Part shown: positions 1-7,746 of the stretch, piece after piece
Numbering within the stretch: the first letter of the stretch is position 1
Layout: every line of letters starts with the position of its first letter
DNA from: Thermovenabulum gondwanense
GTDB lineage: Bacteria > Bacillota > Thermosediminibacteria > Thermosediminibacterales > Thermosediminibacteraceae
Assembly: GCF_001601575.1 (NCBI RefSeq)
Contig: NZ_LOHZ01000045.1
Location: 1-37,496, forward strand
Length of the DNA stretch: 37,496 nucleotides
Direction: 5' to 3'
Notes under the pieces: generated by a model
The model's database searches: none
The model's input: the letters and a program-made list of their open reading frames with translations, nothing else
Told to the model about the DNA's origin: nothing
Translations under genes and position numbers: made by a program

Positions 1-125
1 GCGTTCATTTTACCCTTGACACATCAAGATGGGTAAATATACTTGGTTAGGGCCATAAGAAAAGGTGACATTTTCTCTGAATAAAACTACCCCTCTTGGG
101 GTGACATTTTCATAGAATCTTGACA
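1..125. mobile_element. Probable end of an IS21-like insertion sequence
   Basis: No complete gene is visible here. A 12-bp direct repeat, GGTGACATTTTC, occurs at 64-75 and again at 100-111. On the minus strand the outer edge would read TGTCAAGATTC, starting at 125. Termini that begin with TGT and carry repeated AAAATGTCACC-like blocks are typical of IS21-family elements. A short inverted repeat, ACCCC-TCTT-GGGGT (89-102), lies between the two copies and, read on the minus strand, is followed by AGTTTTATT. It could therefore act as a terminator for the neighbouring yrzB gene. An ATG on the minus strand at 6-8, preceded by AAGGG, could be the start of a transposase that runs off the window. The element would end about 7 bases from the yrzB stop codon. 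The family assignment is inference from end structure only. Confidence 0.4.
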
Positions 126-132
126 TATCTTT

Positions 133-465
133 TTATTCATCTTCATCATCAAAATCTTCGTCCTCAAAGTCCTCATCTTCATAATCTTCATCTTCGAAAT
201 CAAAGTCGCCTTCTTGAAGGTTTTCCCATGCTTCCCTTACCTTTTCAAACTCTTCTTCATCTTCCACTTCTGTTAAGAATTCTTCTCCATCCTCATCCGT
301 GTCGATCCTGAAAATATACGCGGTTTCTTCATCCTCTTCGTTTACCGGTAAGAGAATTGCATAATCGTTGTCTTCTACATTAACCACACCTAAAACTTCA
401 AACTCCGTTTCATTACCCTCATCATCATAAAGGGTTATAGTTTCTCTTTCATCCATATAATTCAC
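133..465 (-). CDS. yrzB: DUF1292 family protein YrzB
   Basis: Small acidic protein of 110 residues, the usual size for the DUF1292/YrzB family (COG3906), whose function is not known. The N-terminal part (DERETITLYDDEGNETEFEVL) is the recognisable conserved segment. The last 23 residues are almost only Asp and Glu with a Phe or Tyr every few positions, in a loose EDEDF/Y repeat. Such a tail is probably disordered. It is the last gene of the alaS-ireB-(AKR)-ruvX-yrzB cluster, matching the Bacillus subtilis order alaS-yrzL-yrrK-yrzB. The gene ends next to a possible insertion-sequence end, which may have separated it from a downstream mltG-type gene seen in relatives. Confidence 0.85.
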   Translation of the reverse strand: MNYMDERETITLYDDEGNETEFEVLGVVNVEDNDYAILLPVNEEDEETAYIFRIDTDEDGEEFLTEVEDEEEFEKVREAWENLQEGDFDFEDEDYEDEDFEDEDFDDEDE

Positions 466-490
466 CTCGATATATTAAATTAACACCATT

Positions 491-928
491 TTATAGTAAT
501 TTGCCATTACTGTCAATATTATGAAGGTAATCCAGAAAACTTTGCAAAATCAACACGGCAGCTAATTTATCAATCACTCCCTTCCTTTTTTTTCTTGAAA
601 TATCTGCATCTATTAGTACTTTATGTGCTGCTACTGTTGTCAATCTTTCATCCCAATAAATTACTTGTGCTTTGTATATTGACCTTAGCTTTTCTCCAAA
701 CTTTTTTACATTTTCTACCCCTTTACCGTAGGTACCATTCATATTTACCGGTAGTCCAATGACTATTTTATCAACGCTGTTTTGTTCTGCAATTTCTACA
801 ACTTTTTTTACATCCTCGTTAAAGCCTTTTCTTTCCAGAACCATTAGCCCCCTTGAGGTAATTCCAAGTTCATCGGATATGGCAATACCTATTCTTTTTT
901 CTCCCACATCCAGTCCTAATACACGCAT
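491..928 (-). CDS. ruvX: RuvX/YqgF family Holliday junction resolvase-like nuclease
   Basis: 145 residues with an RNase H-like fold. The N-terminus MRVLGLDVGEKRIGIAIS carries the first catalytic Asp (D7), VIGLPVNMNG is the second conserved strand and loop, and YWDERLTT supplies the DER motif. These are the signature motifs of the RuvX/YqgF family. Family members are linked to pre-16S rRNA 5' end processing and in some species to junction resolution, so the cellular role here is uncertain between the two. The gene is distinct from ruvC, which is also in this window. It sits between the aldo/keto reductase gene and yrzB in the alaS cluster, 16 bases after the reductase stop codon. Confidence 0.9.
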   Translation of the reverse strand: MRVLGLDVGEKRIGIAISDELGITSRGLMVLERKGFNEDVKKVVEIAEQNSVDKIVIGLPVNMNGTYGKGVENVKKFGEKLRSIYKAQVIYWDERLTTVAAHKVLIDADISRKKRKGVIDKLAAVLILQSFLDYLHNIDSNGKLL

Positions 929-944
929 TTTATAATTGCCCCTT

Positions 945-1892
945 TTAAACGATTTTTATACAAAATTCAGGGCAGGCACCAGCACAGTAACCGCATAAAA
1001 TACATTTGTTTTCATCTACAGAAACTTTTTTGCCACATAACGAAAGGGCATCATATCTACATCTACTTACACAATTTCCGCATCCCTCGCACCATTCTTC
1101 AATTATTAGCCTTCTTTTTTCTTTCAATAAACTTTTTTCCACATCTTCCGGCACTTTTTCCCCTTCAAAAAAACATATGTCTGCAATAAGTTCTGATTTT
1201 GATTTTATTCCCACAGCGATGGAATGAAGGTAGGGAATATTTAAAACAAATTCAAAGGCTTTTACTTTTTCCTTTATTAGATTTCCTCCACCCAGGCATT
1301 TCATTCCGTAAATACCTTTACCTTTAGTATATGCATATTCTATAGCCTTTAGCATATCTTCTGCTGTCCCATCTTTAATACCAATTCCTTTAAAATTTAT
1401 TAAAGGCTGAATTACATCGATTTCCTTCATTAGGGCTGCCGTTCTTACTACCTCCACCGTATGAGTAGAAACACCGGTAGCTTTAATCAGCCCTTTATCT
1501 TTGGCTTCCAACAGGTAATCTAAAGCCTCTTTATGTCCCTGTAAGGTCAATCGTGATTCCTGTTCATGTAACATAAAAATATCAATATAATCCTTGCCTA
1601 TCTCTTTCCTTGCCTTTTCCACACTTTTTTTCATTCCTTCATATGTATAAGCGTAAGATTTACTTGCAATGATAATTTCGTTCTTAATCTTTTTTAGTGC
1701 TAAATTAATGTATTCATAATTTTTGTAATACTCCGCCGTATCAATAAAATTCACGCCCAGTTCAAAGGCTTCACAAATTAAATTTGCCCCTTCTTCAAGG
1801 GGCAAATTTGCTTGAAGCGGACCAATAGTCAAAGCTCCAAAACAAAGTTTTGAGACAATTAGATCTGTGCTGCCGAGTCTTTTGTATTCCAT
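945..1892 (-). CDS. Aldo/keto reductase with C-terminal ferredoxin domains
   Basis: NAD(P)H-dependent oxidoreductase of about 315 residues, probably cytoplasmic. The TIM-barrel part has the aldo/keto reductase signature NFIDTAEYY (Asp51, Tyr55/56), Lys78 and His109 (FMLHE), which match the catalytic tetrad. The C-terminus carries two [4Fe-4S] cluster motifs, Cys268-x2-Cys271-x2-Cys274-x3-Cys278 and Cys297-x2-Cys300-x2-Cys303-x3-Cys307, as in the clostridial AKR-ferredoxin fusions. The substrate is unknown. The ATG at 1892 is chosen because GAGGT lies 7 bases before it; the ATG at 1913 has no clear ribosome binding site. The gene is inserted between ireB and ruvX, a place where Bacillus has no gene, and is probably cotranscribed with them. 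Confidence 0.85.
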   Translation of the reverse strand: MEYKRLGSTDLIVSKLCFGALTIGPLQANLPLEEGANLICEAFELGVNFIDTAEYYKNYEYINLALKKIKNEIIIASKSYAYTYEGMKKSVEKARKEIGKDYIDIFMLHEQESRLTLQGHKEALDYLLEAKDKGLIKATGVSTHTVEVVRTAALMKEIDVIQPLINFKGIGIKDGTAEDMLKAIEYAYTKGKGIYGMKCLGGGNLIKEKVKAFEFVLNIPYLHSIAVGIKSKSELIADICFFEGEKVPEDVEKSLLKEKRRLIIEEWCEGCGNCVSRCRYDALSLCGKKVSVDENKCILCGYCAGACPEFCIKIV

Positions 1893-1919
1893 CGTCAATA
1901 CCTCTTTTTTCATAATACT

Positions 1920-2174
1920 TTATTCTAATCCCAGGTATGTTTTAATTATTTCCTCCAGCAATTCATCTCTTTCAATTTTTCTGATCAAATTACGTGCATT
2001 TTTATAACTCGTAATATAAGCTGGATCACCCGATAAAAGGTATCCGACAATTTGATTAATGGGATTATAACCTTTTTCTTTTAAAGCATTGTATACTTCT
2101 TCTAAAATTTCCTTGACCGATTTTTTGTCATCTTTTTGGATCCTGTACATCATAGTTTTATCAAAGTTTTCCAT
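1920..2174 (-). CDS. ireB: IreB family regulatory phosphoprotein
   Basis: 84 residues, matching the IreB (DUF965, YrzL) family in length and sequence ([13 protein letters not shown] near the start, [21 protein letters not shown] in the middle). In Enterococcus, IreB is phosphorylated by the PASTA kinase IreK and affects cephalosporin resistance. In clostridia its partner is inferred to be the PrkC-type kinase, which is not in this window. A strong GGGGGAG site precedes the ATG. The gene lies directly downstream of alaS, only 11 bases from the alaS stop, the standard Firmicute arrangement, so it is very likely read from the alaS promoter. Confidence 0.9.
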   Translation of the reverse strand: MENFDKTMMYRIQKDDKKSVKEILEEVYNALKEKGYNPINQIVGYLLSGDPAYITSYKNARNLIRKIERDELLEEIIKTYLGLE

Positions 2175-2185
2175 TTTACTCCCCC

Positions 2186-4828
2186 TCAGGATAATAACCT
2201 GTCTTCAACAAATTTACGTGCAAAGTTCAAGGCTTCCGATATTTTTTCGGGGTATTTGCCGCCCGCCTGGGCAAAATCCGGCCTTCCACCACCGCTTCCA
2301 CCGGCAATAAGGGCAACTTCTTTAATTACAGTTCCGGCATTTATTCCCCTATCAACTAAATCCTTTGTAGCGGTGCAAATAAATACTGCTTTTCCTTCAT
2401 GTCGAGATGCCAGAATAATTAAGGAAGGTTTAAATCTGTTTTTAATAAAATCACTTATCTTTCTAAGATCCTCTAAATTCATATCCTCCAATTCGCTTAT
2501 TAAAACCTTTACATCCTTTATTTCTTCTATTTTTTCCAGTATTTCTTTAACTTTGTAATTTAATACTTTATCCTTTAATTCTTCAATGATCTTTTCTTTT
2601 TCTTTCAATTGATTAAATAAATCCTGTATTTTTTCAGGAATTTCGTAAACACCAACTTTTAAATAGTTGGATGTCCTTTCTAAAACTCGTTGATCTTCCC
2701 GTATTAAGTTTATTAAATTTTTACCGGTAACAGCTTCTATTCTGCGAATTCCAGCAGCAATGCTTCCCTCGGACACAATTTTAAAAAGTCCTATTTCTGC
2801 CGTGCTTTTTACATGTGTCCCTCCGCACAGCTCCTTGCTGAAATCTCCCATAACCACAACTCTTACCTTTTCCCCATACTTCTCTCCAAATAGTGCAACG
2901 GCTCCTTCTTCTTGAGCTTCCTTTAATGAGGTATTCTTAATATTAACCGTAAGGTTATCCAAAATCGCCTCATTTACTATATTTTCAATCCTCTCAATTT
3001 CTTCTTCCGTCAGGGCTTGATAATGATTAAAATCAAATCGCAATCTCTCAGGATCCACCAGAGAACCTGACTGATTTACGTGATCGCCGAGAACAATTTT
3101 TAAAGCTTTATGAAGCAGGTGGGTAGCACTGTGATTCCTCATAATATTTTTTCTTCTTATTTCGTCTACTTCAGCATTTACATTGTCGTTTATGCTCACC
3201 GTTCCTTCTTCTACTTTTCCAATATGGTATATTTTACCATCAGGAGTCTTTCTGGTATCCATTACTTTAAACCTGAAATTTTCGTTATATATATATCCCG
3301 TATCTCCCACCTGTCCTCCGCTCTCACCATAGAAAGGAGTTCTGTCGAGGACTATAATGGCTTCTTTACCGGATTCCAATTCTGTAACGGGTTCTTTCCC
3401 AACAGTAATCATTCTTACCTGTGCCTTTGCCCTTAAACTGTCATAACCAACAAAGATTGTGGGATCCAAAGGTGCCAGCACTTCATACAGCTCATCTACC
3501 GGGTATTCTTCCTTTCTTGCCGCTTTTGCTTTCTCCCTCTGTTTTTCCATTAATTCTTCAAAGGTTTTCTTATCAATGCCAAAGCCTTTTTCCCTGGCCA
3601 CATCCTCCGTTAAGTCCAAAGGAAAGCCAAAAGTATCATAGAGCATAAAAGCCATTTCGCCCGGTAAAGTCTTCTTGCCATCCTTTTCTAATTCAGCTAT
3701 ACCATCCTTCAGTATTCTTAGCCCTTCACTAAGGGTTTGTCCAAAACGTATTTCTTCATTTTCTATAACCCTTTGAACGTAACCCTGACTTTTTTTAATT
3801 TCAGGGTACACGTCTCCCATCAGCTCAACAACTTTGGGTACAATTTTATACAGGAATGGTTCATTCAATTCAAGTTCTCTCCCGAATCGGGCAGCCCTCC
3901 TTAAAATTCTCCTCAGAACATAACTTCTGCCTTCATTCCCGGGAAGAACGCCATCGGCTATTAGGAAAGTAACAGCCCTTATATGATCGGCTATTACTCT
4001 AAATGGAAATCCCCTGTCATCGCCAAAATATTTTTTACCTGTCATATTTTCTACAAATGCTATAATTGGTCTTAAAAGATCAGTATCGTAATTGCTGTAA
4101 ACATTTTGCATAACCGTGGCTATTCTTTCAAGGCCCATACCGGTATCAATGCTGGGTTTGGGAAGAGGAGTCAAATTTCCTTCTTCATCCCTGTTATACT
4201 GCATAAATACCAAGTTCCAGAGTTCTCTCCACCTATCACAATCACAAACACCCAATTTACACTCCGGACTATCGCACCTGTGTTCCTCGCCGCGATCGAT
4301 ATATATTTCACTGCAAGGACCGCATGGACCCGTATCCCCCATTGCCCAGAAGTTATCTTTTTCGCTCATACGTACAATTTTTTCCGGTGGGATTTTGGCT
4401 ACTTCCTGCCATAAATAAAAAGCTTCATCGTCTTTTTCATAGATGCTTACCCAGAGTTTTTCCTTTGGGAGCATCAATACCTCGGTTAAAAATTCCCATG
4501 CATAAGCGATGGCTTCTTTTTTAAAATAATCCCCAAAGGAAAAATTGCCCAGCATTTCAAAAAATGTATGATGTCTTGCAGTCCTGCCAACACTATCCAG
4601 ATCGTTGTGTTTACCACCGGCTCTTACGCATTTTTGTGCGGTGGTGGCTCTTTTATAGGGCAATTTCTTTATGCCTAAGAATACATCTTTAAATTGATTC
4701 ATTCCTGCATTTGTGAATAATAATGTAGGATCATTATGAGGTACCAAGGAGGAACTGGGAACTCTTTGGTGCCCTTTGCTCTCAAAAAAACTTAAAAACT
4801 TTTCCCTTATCTCATTGCTGCTCATCAT
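2186..4828 (-). CDS. alaS: Alanyl-tRNA synthetase
   Basis: Charges tRNA-Ala and clears mischarged Ser/Gly. About 880 residues, the normal full length. The class II catalytic core has [18 protein letters not shown], and a four-Cys cluster region lies near [16 protein letters not shown]. The editing domain has [13 protein letters not shown] and CGGTHV, which bind zinc. The C-terminal DHHA1/C-Ala part ends with [12 protein letters not shown]. The start at 4828 (ATGATGAGC) is preceded by GGAGG with 9 bases of spacing. A longer frame reaching 4894 is ruled out because a consensus promoter with its -35 at 4889-4894 overlaps that ATG. The resulting leader is only about 30 bases, so no T-box is present. 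It heads the ireB-AKR-ruvX-yrzB cluster. Confidence 0.97.
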   Translation of the reverse strand: MMSSNEIREKFLSFFESKGHQRVPSSSLVPHNDPTLLFTNAGMNQFKDVFLGIKKLPYKRATTAQKCVRAGGKHNDLDSVGRTARHHTFFEMLGNFSFGDYFKKEAIAYAWEFLTEVLMLPKEKLWVSIYEKDDEAFYLWQEVAKIPPEKIVRMSEKDNFWAMGDTGPCGPCSEIYIDRGEEHRCDSPECKLGVCDCDRWRELWNLVFMQYNRDEEGNLTPLPKPSIDTGMGLERIATVMQNVYSNYDTDLLRPIIAFVENMTGKKYFGDDRGFPFRVIADHIRAVTFLIADGVLPGNEGRSYVLRRILRRAARFGRELELNEPFLYKIVPKVVELMGDVYPEIKKSQGYVQRVIENEEIRFGQTLSEGLRILKDGIAELEKDGKKTLPGEMAFMLYDTFGFPLDLTEDVAREKGFGIDKKTFEELMEKQREKAKAARKEEYPVDELYEVLAPLDPTIFVGYDSLRAKAQVRMITVGKEPVTELESGKEAIIVLDRTPFYGESGGQVGDTGYIYNENFRFKVMDTRKTPDGKIYHIGKVEEGTVSINDNVNAEVDEIRRKNIMRNHSATHLLHKALKIVLGDHVNQSGSLVDPERLRFDFNHYQALTEEEIERIENIVNEAILDNLTVNIKNTSLKEAQEEGAVALFGEKYGEKVRVVVMGDFSKELCGGTHVKSTAEIGLFKIVSEGSIAAGIRRIEAVTGKNLINLIREDQRVLERTSNYLKVGVYEIPEKIQDLFNQLKEKEKIIEELKDKVLNYKVKEILEKIEEIKDVKVLISELEDMNLEDLRKISDFIKNRFKPSLIILASRHEGKAVFICTATKDLVDRGINAGTVIKEVALIAGGSGGGRPDFAQAGGKYPEKISEALNFARKFVEDRLLS

Positions 4829-4865
4829 ATCAAATAACCTCCATACAGCTACGCATTTGAGAAGA

Positions 4866-4894
4866 ATTATATAGAAAATGTTAATCCTTGTCAA
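4866..4894 (-). promoter_or_regulatory. Sigma-A promoter of alaS
   Basis: On the minus strand a perfect TTGACA (4889-4894), a spacer of exactly 17 bases and a perfect TATAAT (4866-4871) are seen. Transcription should begin near 4859, about 30 bases before the alaS ATG. The -35 box lies just after the stop codon of the rseC-like gene. No terminator separates the two, so some read-through from upstream is also possible. Confidence 0.88.
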
Positions 4895-4906
4895 TTACAT
4901 TAATCA

Positions 4907-5341
4907 TTATTTACTAAATTTATCAATAATATTTACAATTTTGCTTTTATAAATCTGGCTTTTTTCAAACCTTCGATTGTTAAGGTAAATAAATAGATAT
5001 GAAATTGCCAATCCTATTATTCCTGTCAATAAGGCAAAGGGCTCTTTAAGTTCTATATTCAATAAAGGCGCAAACTCATATCCACCTGCTACACCTAATA
5101 AAAATACTATTAAAGGAAAAAGATACATGATAAATGTGGCAGAGAGTACTCCTTTTGCTTCCATTTCAATTTCTACAAGCTGTCCGCTTTCGACTCCGAC
5201 CGTATCCTTAGCCCAAACTATTAATCTTTTCTTCTTAGAGCTTTCCGGGCACCCCTTGCAGGAACCACAGGCCGATCCCCTTAAAACTTCTAATTCCGCT
5301 TCGTCATTTACTTTTCTTAAGACCAATGCTTTTTCCCGCAT
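4907..5341 (-). CDS. SoxR-reducing system protein RseC family, membrane protein
   Basis: 144-residue membrane protein of the RseC/MucC family. The N-terminal soluble part carries a Cys cluster, Cys25-x2-Cys28-x2-Cys31 (ACGSCKGC), typical of the family. Two hydrophobic helices follow at about residues 67-90 and 102-122, and then a basic tail. In Proteobacteria RseC relatives belong to sigma-E regulation or the Rsx/Rnf-linked SoxR reduction system; in clostridia the role is not settled and is probably redox-related. The ATG at 5341 is chosen because AGGTG lies at proper spacing; a GTG at 5350 is possible. It follows the CsoR-type repressor by 10 bases and is probably controlled by it. Confidence 0.82.
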   Translation of the reverse strand: MREKALVLRKVNDEAELEVLRGSACGSCKGCPESSKKKRLIVWAKDTVGVESGQLVEIEMEAKGVLSATFIMYLFPLIVFLLGVAGGYEFAPLLNIELKEPFALLTGIIGLAISYLFIYLNNRRFEKSQIYKSKIVNIIDKFSK

Positions 5342-5351
5342 AAGTTTCACC

Positions 5352-5636
5352 TCATTTTAAGAATTTTTCTATTAATTCCATAAGTTCATTTATTTTTTCT
5401 TCCTCTTTCCTGGTACCTTTAGAATTTAATACACATCCCTTAGTATGCTCTCTTAATATAATTAATCCTACTTTTTTTAAAGCAGCTCGAACCGCAGCAA
5501 TTTGATTTAATACATCCACACAGTATTTTCCCTCTTCAATCATTTTTTCAATACCCTTTATTTGGCCTTCAATCCTTGAAAGTCTAACTTTAATATTTTC
5601 TTTTTTATTAAGGTAAGAGCATTGATGGTGCTCCAA
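5352..5636 (-). CDS. csoR: CsoR-family metal-sensing transcriptional repressor
   Basis: 94-residue all-helical repressor of the CsoR/RcnR/FrmR family (DUF156). The three Cu(I) ligand positions of CsoR are kept: Cys39 (in KYCVDVL), His64 and Cys68 (in REHTKGC). Persulfide-sensing CstR proteins usually lack the His, so a copper-type sensor is favoured. The N-terminus has an extra EHHQC that could add metal ligands. The start is TTG at 5636, with GGAGGGG 7 bases away; the upstream frame would run into the operator and promoter. It heads a two-gene unit with the RseC-like gene rather than with copZ or copA, which is unusual. The inducer cannot be proven from sequence. Confidence 0.85.
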   Translation of the reverse strand: MEHHQCSYLNKKENIKVRLSRIEGQIKGIEKMIEEGKYCVDVLNQIAAVRAALKKVGLIILREHTKGCVLNSKGTRKEEEKINELMELIEKFLK

Positions 5637-5652
5637 AGAATCCCCTCCTTTA

Positions 5653-5671
5653 TATACCCTATAAGGGTATA
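5653..5671. promoter_or_regulatory. Palindromic operator of the CsoR-type gene
   Basis: Perfect inverted repeat TATACCC-TATAA-GGGTATA, located just downstream of the predicted transcription start of the repressor gene and just before its ribosome binding site. The C3/G3 arms flanked by A/T resemble operators of the CsoR family, so autoregulation is likely. Binding is inferred. Confidence 0.75.
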
Positions 5672-5683
5672 CTTTCACTTAAA

Positions 5684-5712
5684 ATTATATTATTTTAATT
5701 CTTTTTTGACAA
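5684..5712 (-). promoter_or_regulatory. Sigma-A promoter of csoR-rseC unit
   Basis: Minus-strand TTGTCA (5707-5712), a spacer of 17 bases and TATAAT (5684-5689). Transcription would start near 5677, placing the palindrome 5653-5671 at about +6 to +24, a good position for repression. Confidence 0.8.
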
Positions 5713-5726
5713 TCTATTATAAAATA

Positions 5727-5917
5727 AAAAAATCCCCGCCATGCCGTGTACTGACAAGGAACAGAGACCCTCTCTCCAAAGGTGGGTGCCCTCCTAAATG
5801 CTTCTTGCTTCCCTTGATAAAGGGCATGCATTCCACATTTAGAGCCCGGGCTCCCGATGTCATGGTGTTGGCTCTTTCCTCTGTCAGGTTCCACGCACAC
5901 AGCAGGGAATCCTTCTT
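5727..5917 (-). ncRNA. ssrS: 6S RNA
   Basis: About 190 bases between aspS and the csoR unit with the features of 6S RNA, which binds sigma-A RNA polymerase. The two ends form the closing stem: the 5' part near 5895-5910 (ATTCCCTGC and TGCTGTGTGC) pairs with the 3' part near 5731-5751 (GTACACGGCA and GGGGAT). I count ten consecutive pairs, with wobbles, for TGCTGTGTGC against GTACACGGCA. The 3' end runs into TTTTTTT. A promoter-like TTGATA-17-TAATAT lies just upstream (5926-5954). The place, directly downstream of hisS-aspS, is that of bsrA (6S-1) in Bacillus subtilis. Ends are approximate. No good protein-coding frame occupies the region. Confidence 0.82.
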
Positions 5918-5922
5918 TAATT

Positions 5923-5954
5923 ATTATATTATCACACCACTATCCCAATATCAA
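5923..5954 (-). promoter_or_regulatory. Putative promoter of 6S RNA
   Basis: On the minus strand TTGATA is followed after 17 bases by TAATAT (5926-5931), overlapping an alternative TATAAT (5923-5928). Either puts the start near 5916-5919, at the 5' end of the 6S RNA. Confidence 0.6.
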
Positions 5955-5973
5955 GATAATGGCTTTTCCAATT

Positions 5974-7746
5974 TCAGGCGTCAATTTTTATATGTAACTC
6001 CCTCAATTGCTTGGGCTCTACCTTTGCAGGTGCTTCTGTCAGCAAACAAGTGCCGTTTTGCGTCTTTGGAAAAGCAATACAATCCCTTATGCTTTCCAGC
6101 CCTAAAAGCAGCATTACCATCCTGTCAAGTCCATAGGCAATTCCTCCGTGAGGGGGTGTTCCGTACTCAAAAGCTTTAAGAAGGAATCCAAAATTATTCC
6201 ACGCCCTCTCCCGGGTAAAACCAAGCACTTCAAACATTTTTTCCTGAAGTTCGGTTCTATAAATTCTTATACTTCCTCCTCCGAGCTCAACCCCATTTAA
6301 AACTATATCATAAGCCTTTGCCCTCACTTTTTCCGGTGAAGTATCCAGAAGCGGGATGTCTTCATCCATAGGCGAAGTAAAAGGATGATGCATTGCAACA
6401 AACCTTTTTTCTTCCTCATCCCACTCTAAAAGAGGAAATTCTACTACCCACAAAAATTCCAATGCATTTTTATCAATCAGGTTCAAAGTCTTCCCAAGAT
6501 ATAATCTCATTTGTCCCATCTGTTGAGCGACCAGGTTCTCATTCTCATCGGCAATAAAAATAAGCAAGTCTCCCGTTTTTGCTCTCATTTTTTCTACTAT
6601 ACTCTTTAGTTCTTCTTCCTTAAAAAACTTCGAAATAGGAGATTTTATACCTTCAGAAGCAAGAACGATCCAGGCAAGGCCTTTTGCACCGAATTCTTTT
6701 GCCTTTTCCACCAGCTCGTCTATTCCTTTTCTTGAGAATATATTGGCTCCGTCTTCTATGTTAATTCCTCTAACCCTTCCTCCTTTTTCCGCTACTTCCC
6801 TAAAGACTTTGAACTCGCTGTTTTTGATTTCTTCAGTAACATCAATAATCTCGAGACCAAATCTTATATCCGGTTTATCCGAGCCGTATTTTTCCATCGC
6901 TTCTTTATATGTAATTCTTTTAAAGGGAATCTTTATTTCTTTACCGGTTACCGTCTCAACCACATATTTTATAAGTCTCTCATTCAAACTGATGACATCA
7001 TCCACATCTACAAAAGACATCTCAATATCCAGCTGTGTGAATTCAGGTTGTCTATCAGCTCTTAAGTCCTCATCTCTGAAGCAACGAACAATTTGATAAT
7101 ATCGTTCAATGCCCGATACCATTAATATCTGTTTAAAAAGTTGTGGCGATTGCGGTAATGCATAAAAGGTTCCCGGATTTAATCGGCTGGGGACTAAAAA
7201 ATCCCTTGCCCCTTCAGGAGTACTTCTTGTAAGCATAGGTGTCTCTACTTCTATGAAACCTTCTCCATCAAGAAAATCCCTGATAGACTTACTTACCCTG
7301 TGACGAAAAATAAAGTTATTTAGCATAACAGGCCTTCTTAAATCTAAATACCTGTATTTTAACCTTAAACTTTCATCTACTTTTATACTATCCTCAATTG
7401 GAAAAGGAGGAGTTTTAGCGCTGCTCAATATCTTTATTTCTTTAACAAATACTTCAATGTCTCCTGTAGATATTTTAGGATTTTTGTTCTCCTGTGGTCT
7501 TTCCCTTACCTCTCCTTTTACGGCAATTACGTATTCGCTTCTTAGATCTCCTGCTAATTCAAAGGCTTCATGGCTGTAATCTTCGCTAAAAACTACCTGT
7601 ACTATACCGCTCCTATCTCTTAAATCAATAAATATAACGCCTCCCAAATCCCTTCTTGTTTGTACCCACCCGGTTAGCACGACCTCTTTACCCACATCTT
7701 TCATACCCAGACTACCGCAAGAATGAGTTCTCTTCATTCCTTCCAT
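5974..7746 (-). CDS. aspS: Aspartyl-tRNA synthetase
   Basis: Charges tRNA-Asp (or also tRNA-Asn if non-discriminating). About 590 residues, the bacterial length. An N-terminal OB-fold anticodon domain (GWVQTRRDLGGVIFIDLRDRSG) is followed by the class II core with motif 2 CFRDEDLRADRQPEFTQLD, an inserted GAD domain in the middle, and motif 3 GGIAYGLDRMVMLLLG. The start ATG at 7746 shares one base with the hisS stop (TAATG) and has AAAGGG upstream; a TTG nine bases earlier is the alternative. Tight coupling with hisS indicates one transcript. Whether it also aspartylates tRNA-Asn cannot be decided here, and no asnS or gatCAB is in the window. Confidence 0.96.
   Translation of the reverse strand: MEGMKRTHSCGSLGMKDVGKEVVLTGWVQTRRDLGGVIFIDLRDRSGIVQVVFSEDYSHEAFELAGDLRSEYVIAVKGEVRERPQENKNPKISTGDIEVFVKEIKILSSAKTPPFPIEDSIKVDESLRLKYRYLDLRRPVMLNNFIFRHRVSKSIRDFLDGEGFIEVETPMLTRSTPEGARDFLVPSRLNPGTFYALPQSPQLFKQILMVSGIERYYQIVRCFRDEDLRADRQPEFTQLDIEMSFVDVDDVISLNERLIKYVVETVTGKEIKIPFKRITYKEAMEKYGSDKPDIRFGLEIIDVTEEIKNSEFKVFREVAEKGGRVRGINIEDGANIFSRKGIDELVEKAKEFGAKGLAWIVLASEGIKSPISKFFKEEELKSIVEKMRAKTGDLLIFIADENENLVAQQMGQMRLYLGKTLNLIDKNALEFLWVVEFPLLEWDEEEKRFVAMHHPFTSPMDEDIPLLDTSPEKVRAKAYDIVLNGVELGGGSIRIYRTELQEKMFEVLGFTRERAWNNFGFLLKAFEYGTPPHGGIAYGLDRMVMLLLGLESIRDCIAFPKTQNGTCLLTEAPAKVEPKQLRELHIKIDA

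Noticed and set aside
4829-4894. N-terminal extension of AlaRS beginning at 4894
   Set aside because: The ATG at 4894 overlaps the -35 box of a perfect sigma-A promoter and the added residues are unlike AlaRS; GGAGG supports the start at 4828.
5685-5900. Short minus-strand reading frame across 5685-5900
   Set aside because: The region folds as 6S RNA, sits at its conserved place, and the peptide has no family-like features.
5622-6179. Plus-strand frame of 185 residues
   Set aside because: It runs over the 6S RNA and the 3' end of aspS on the opposite strand and has no ribosome site; it is an antisense shadow.
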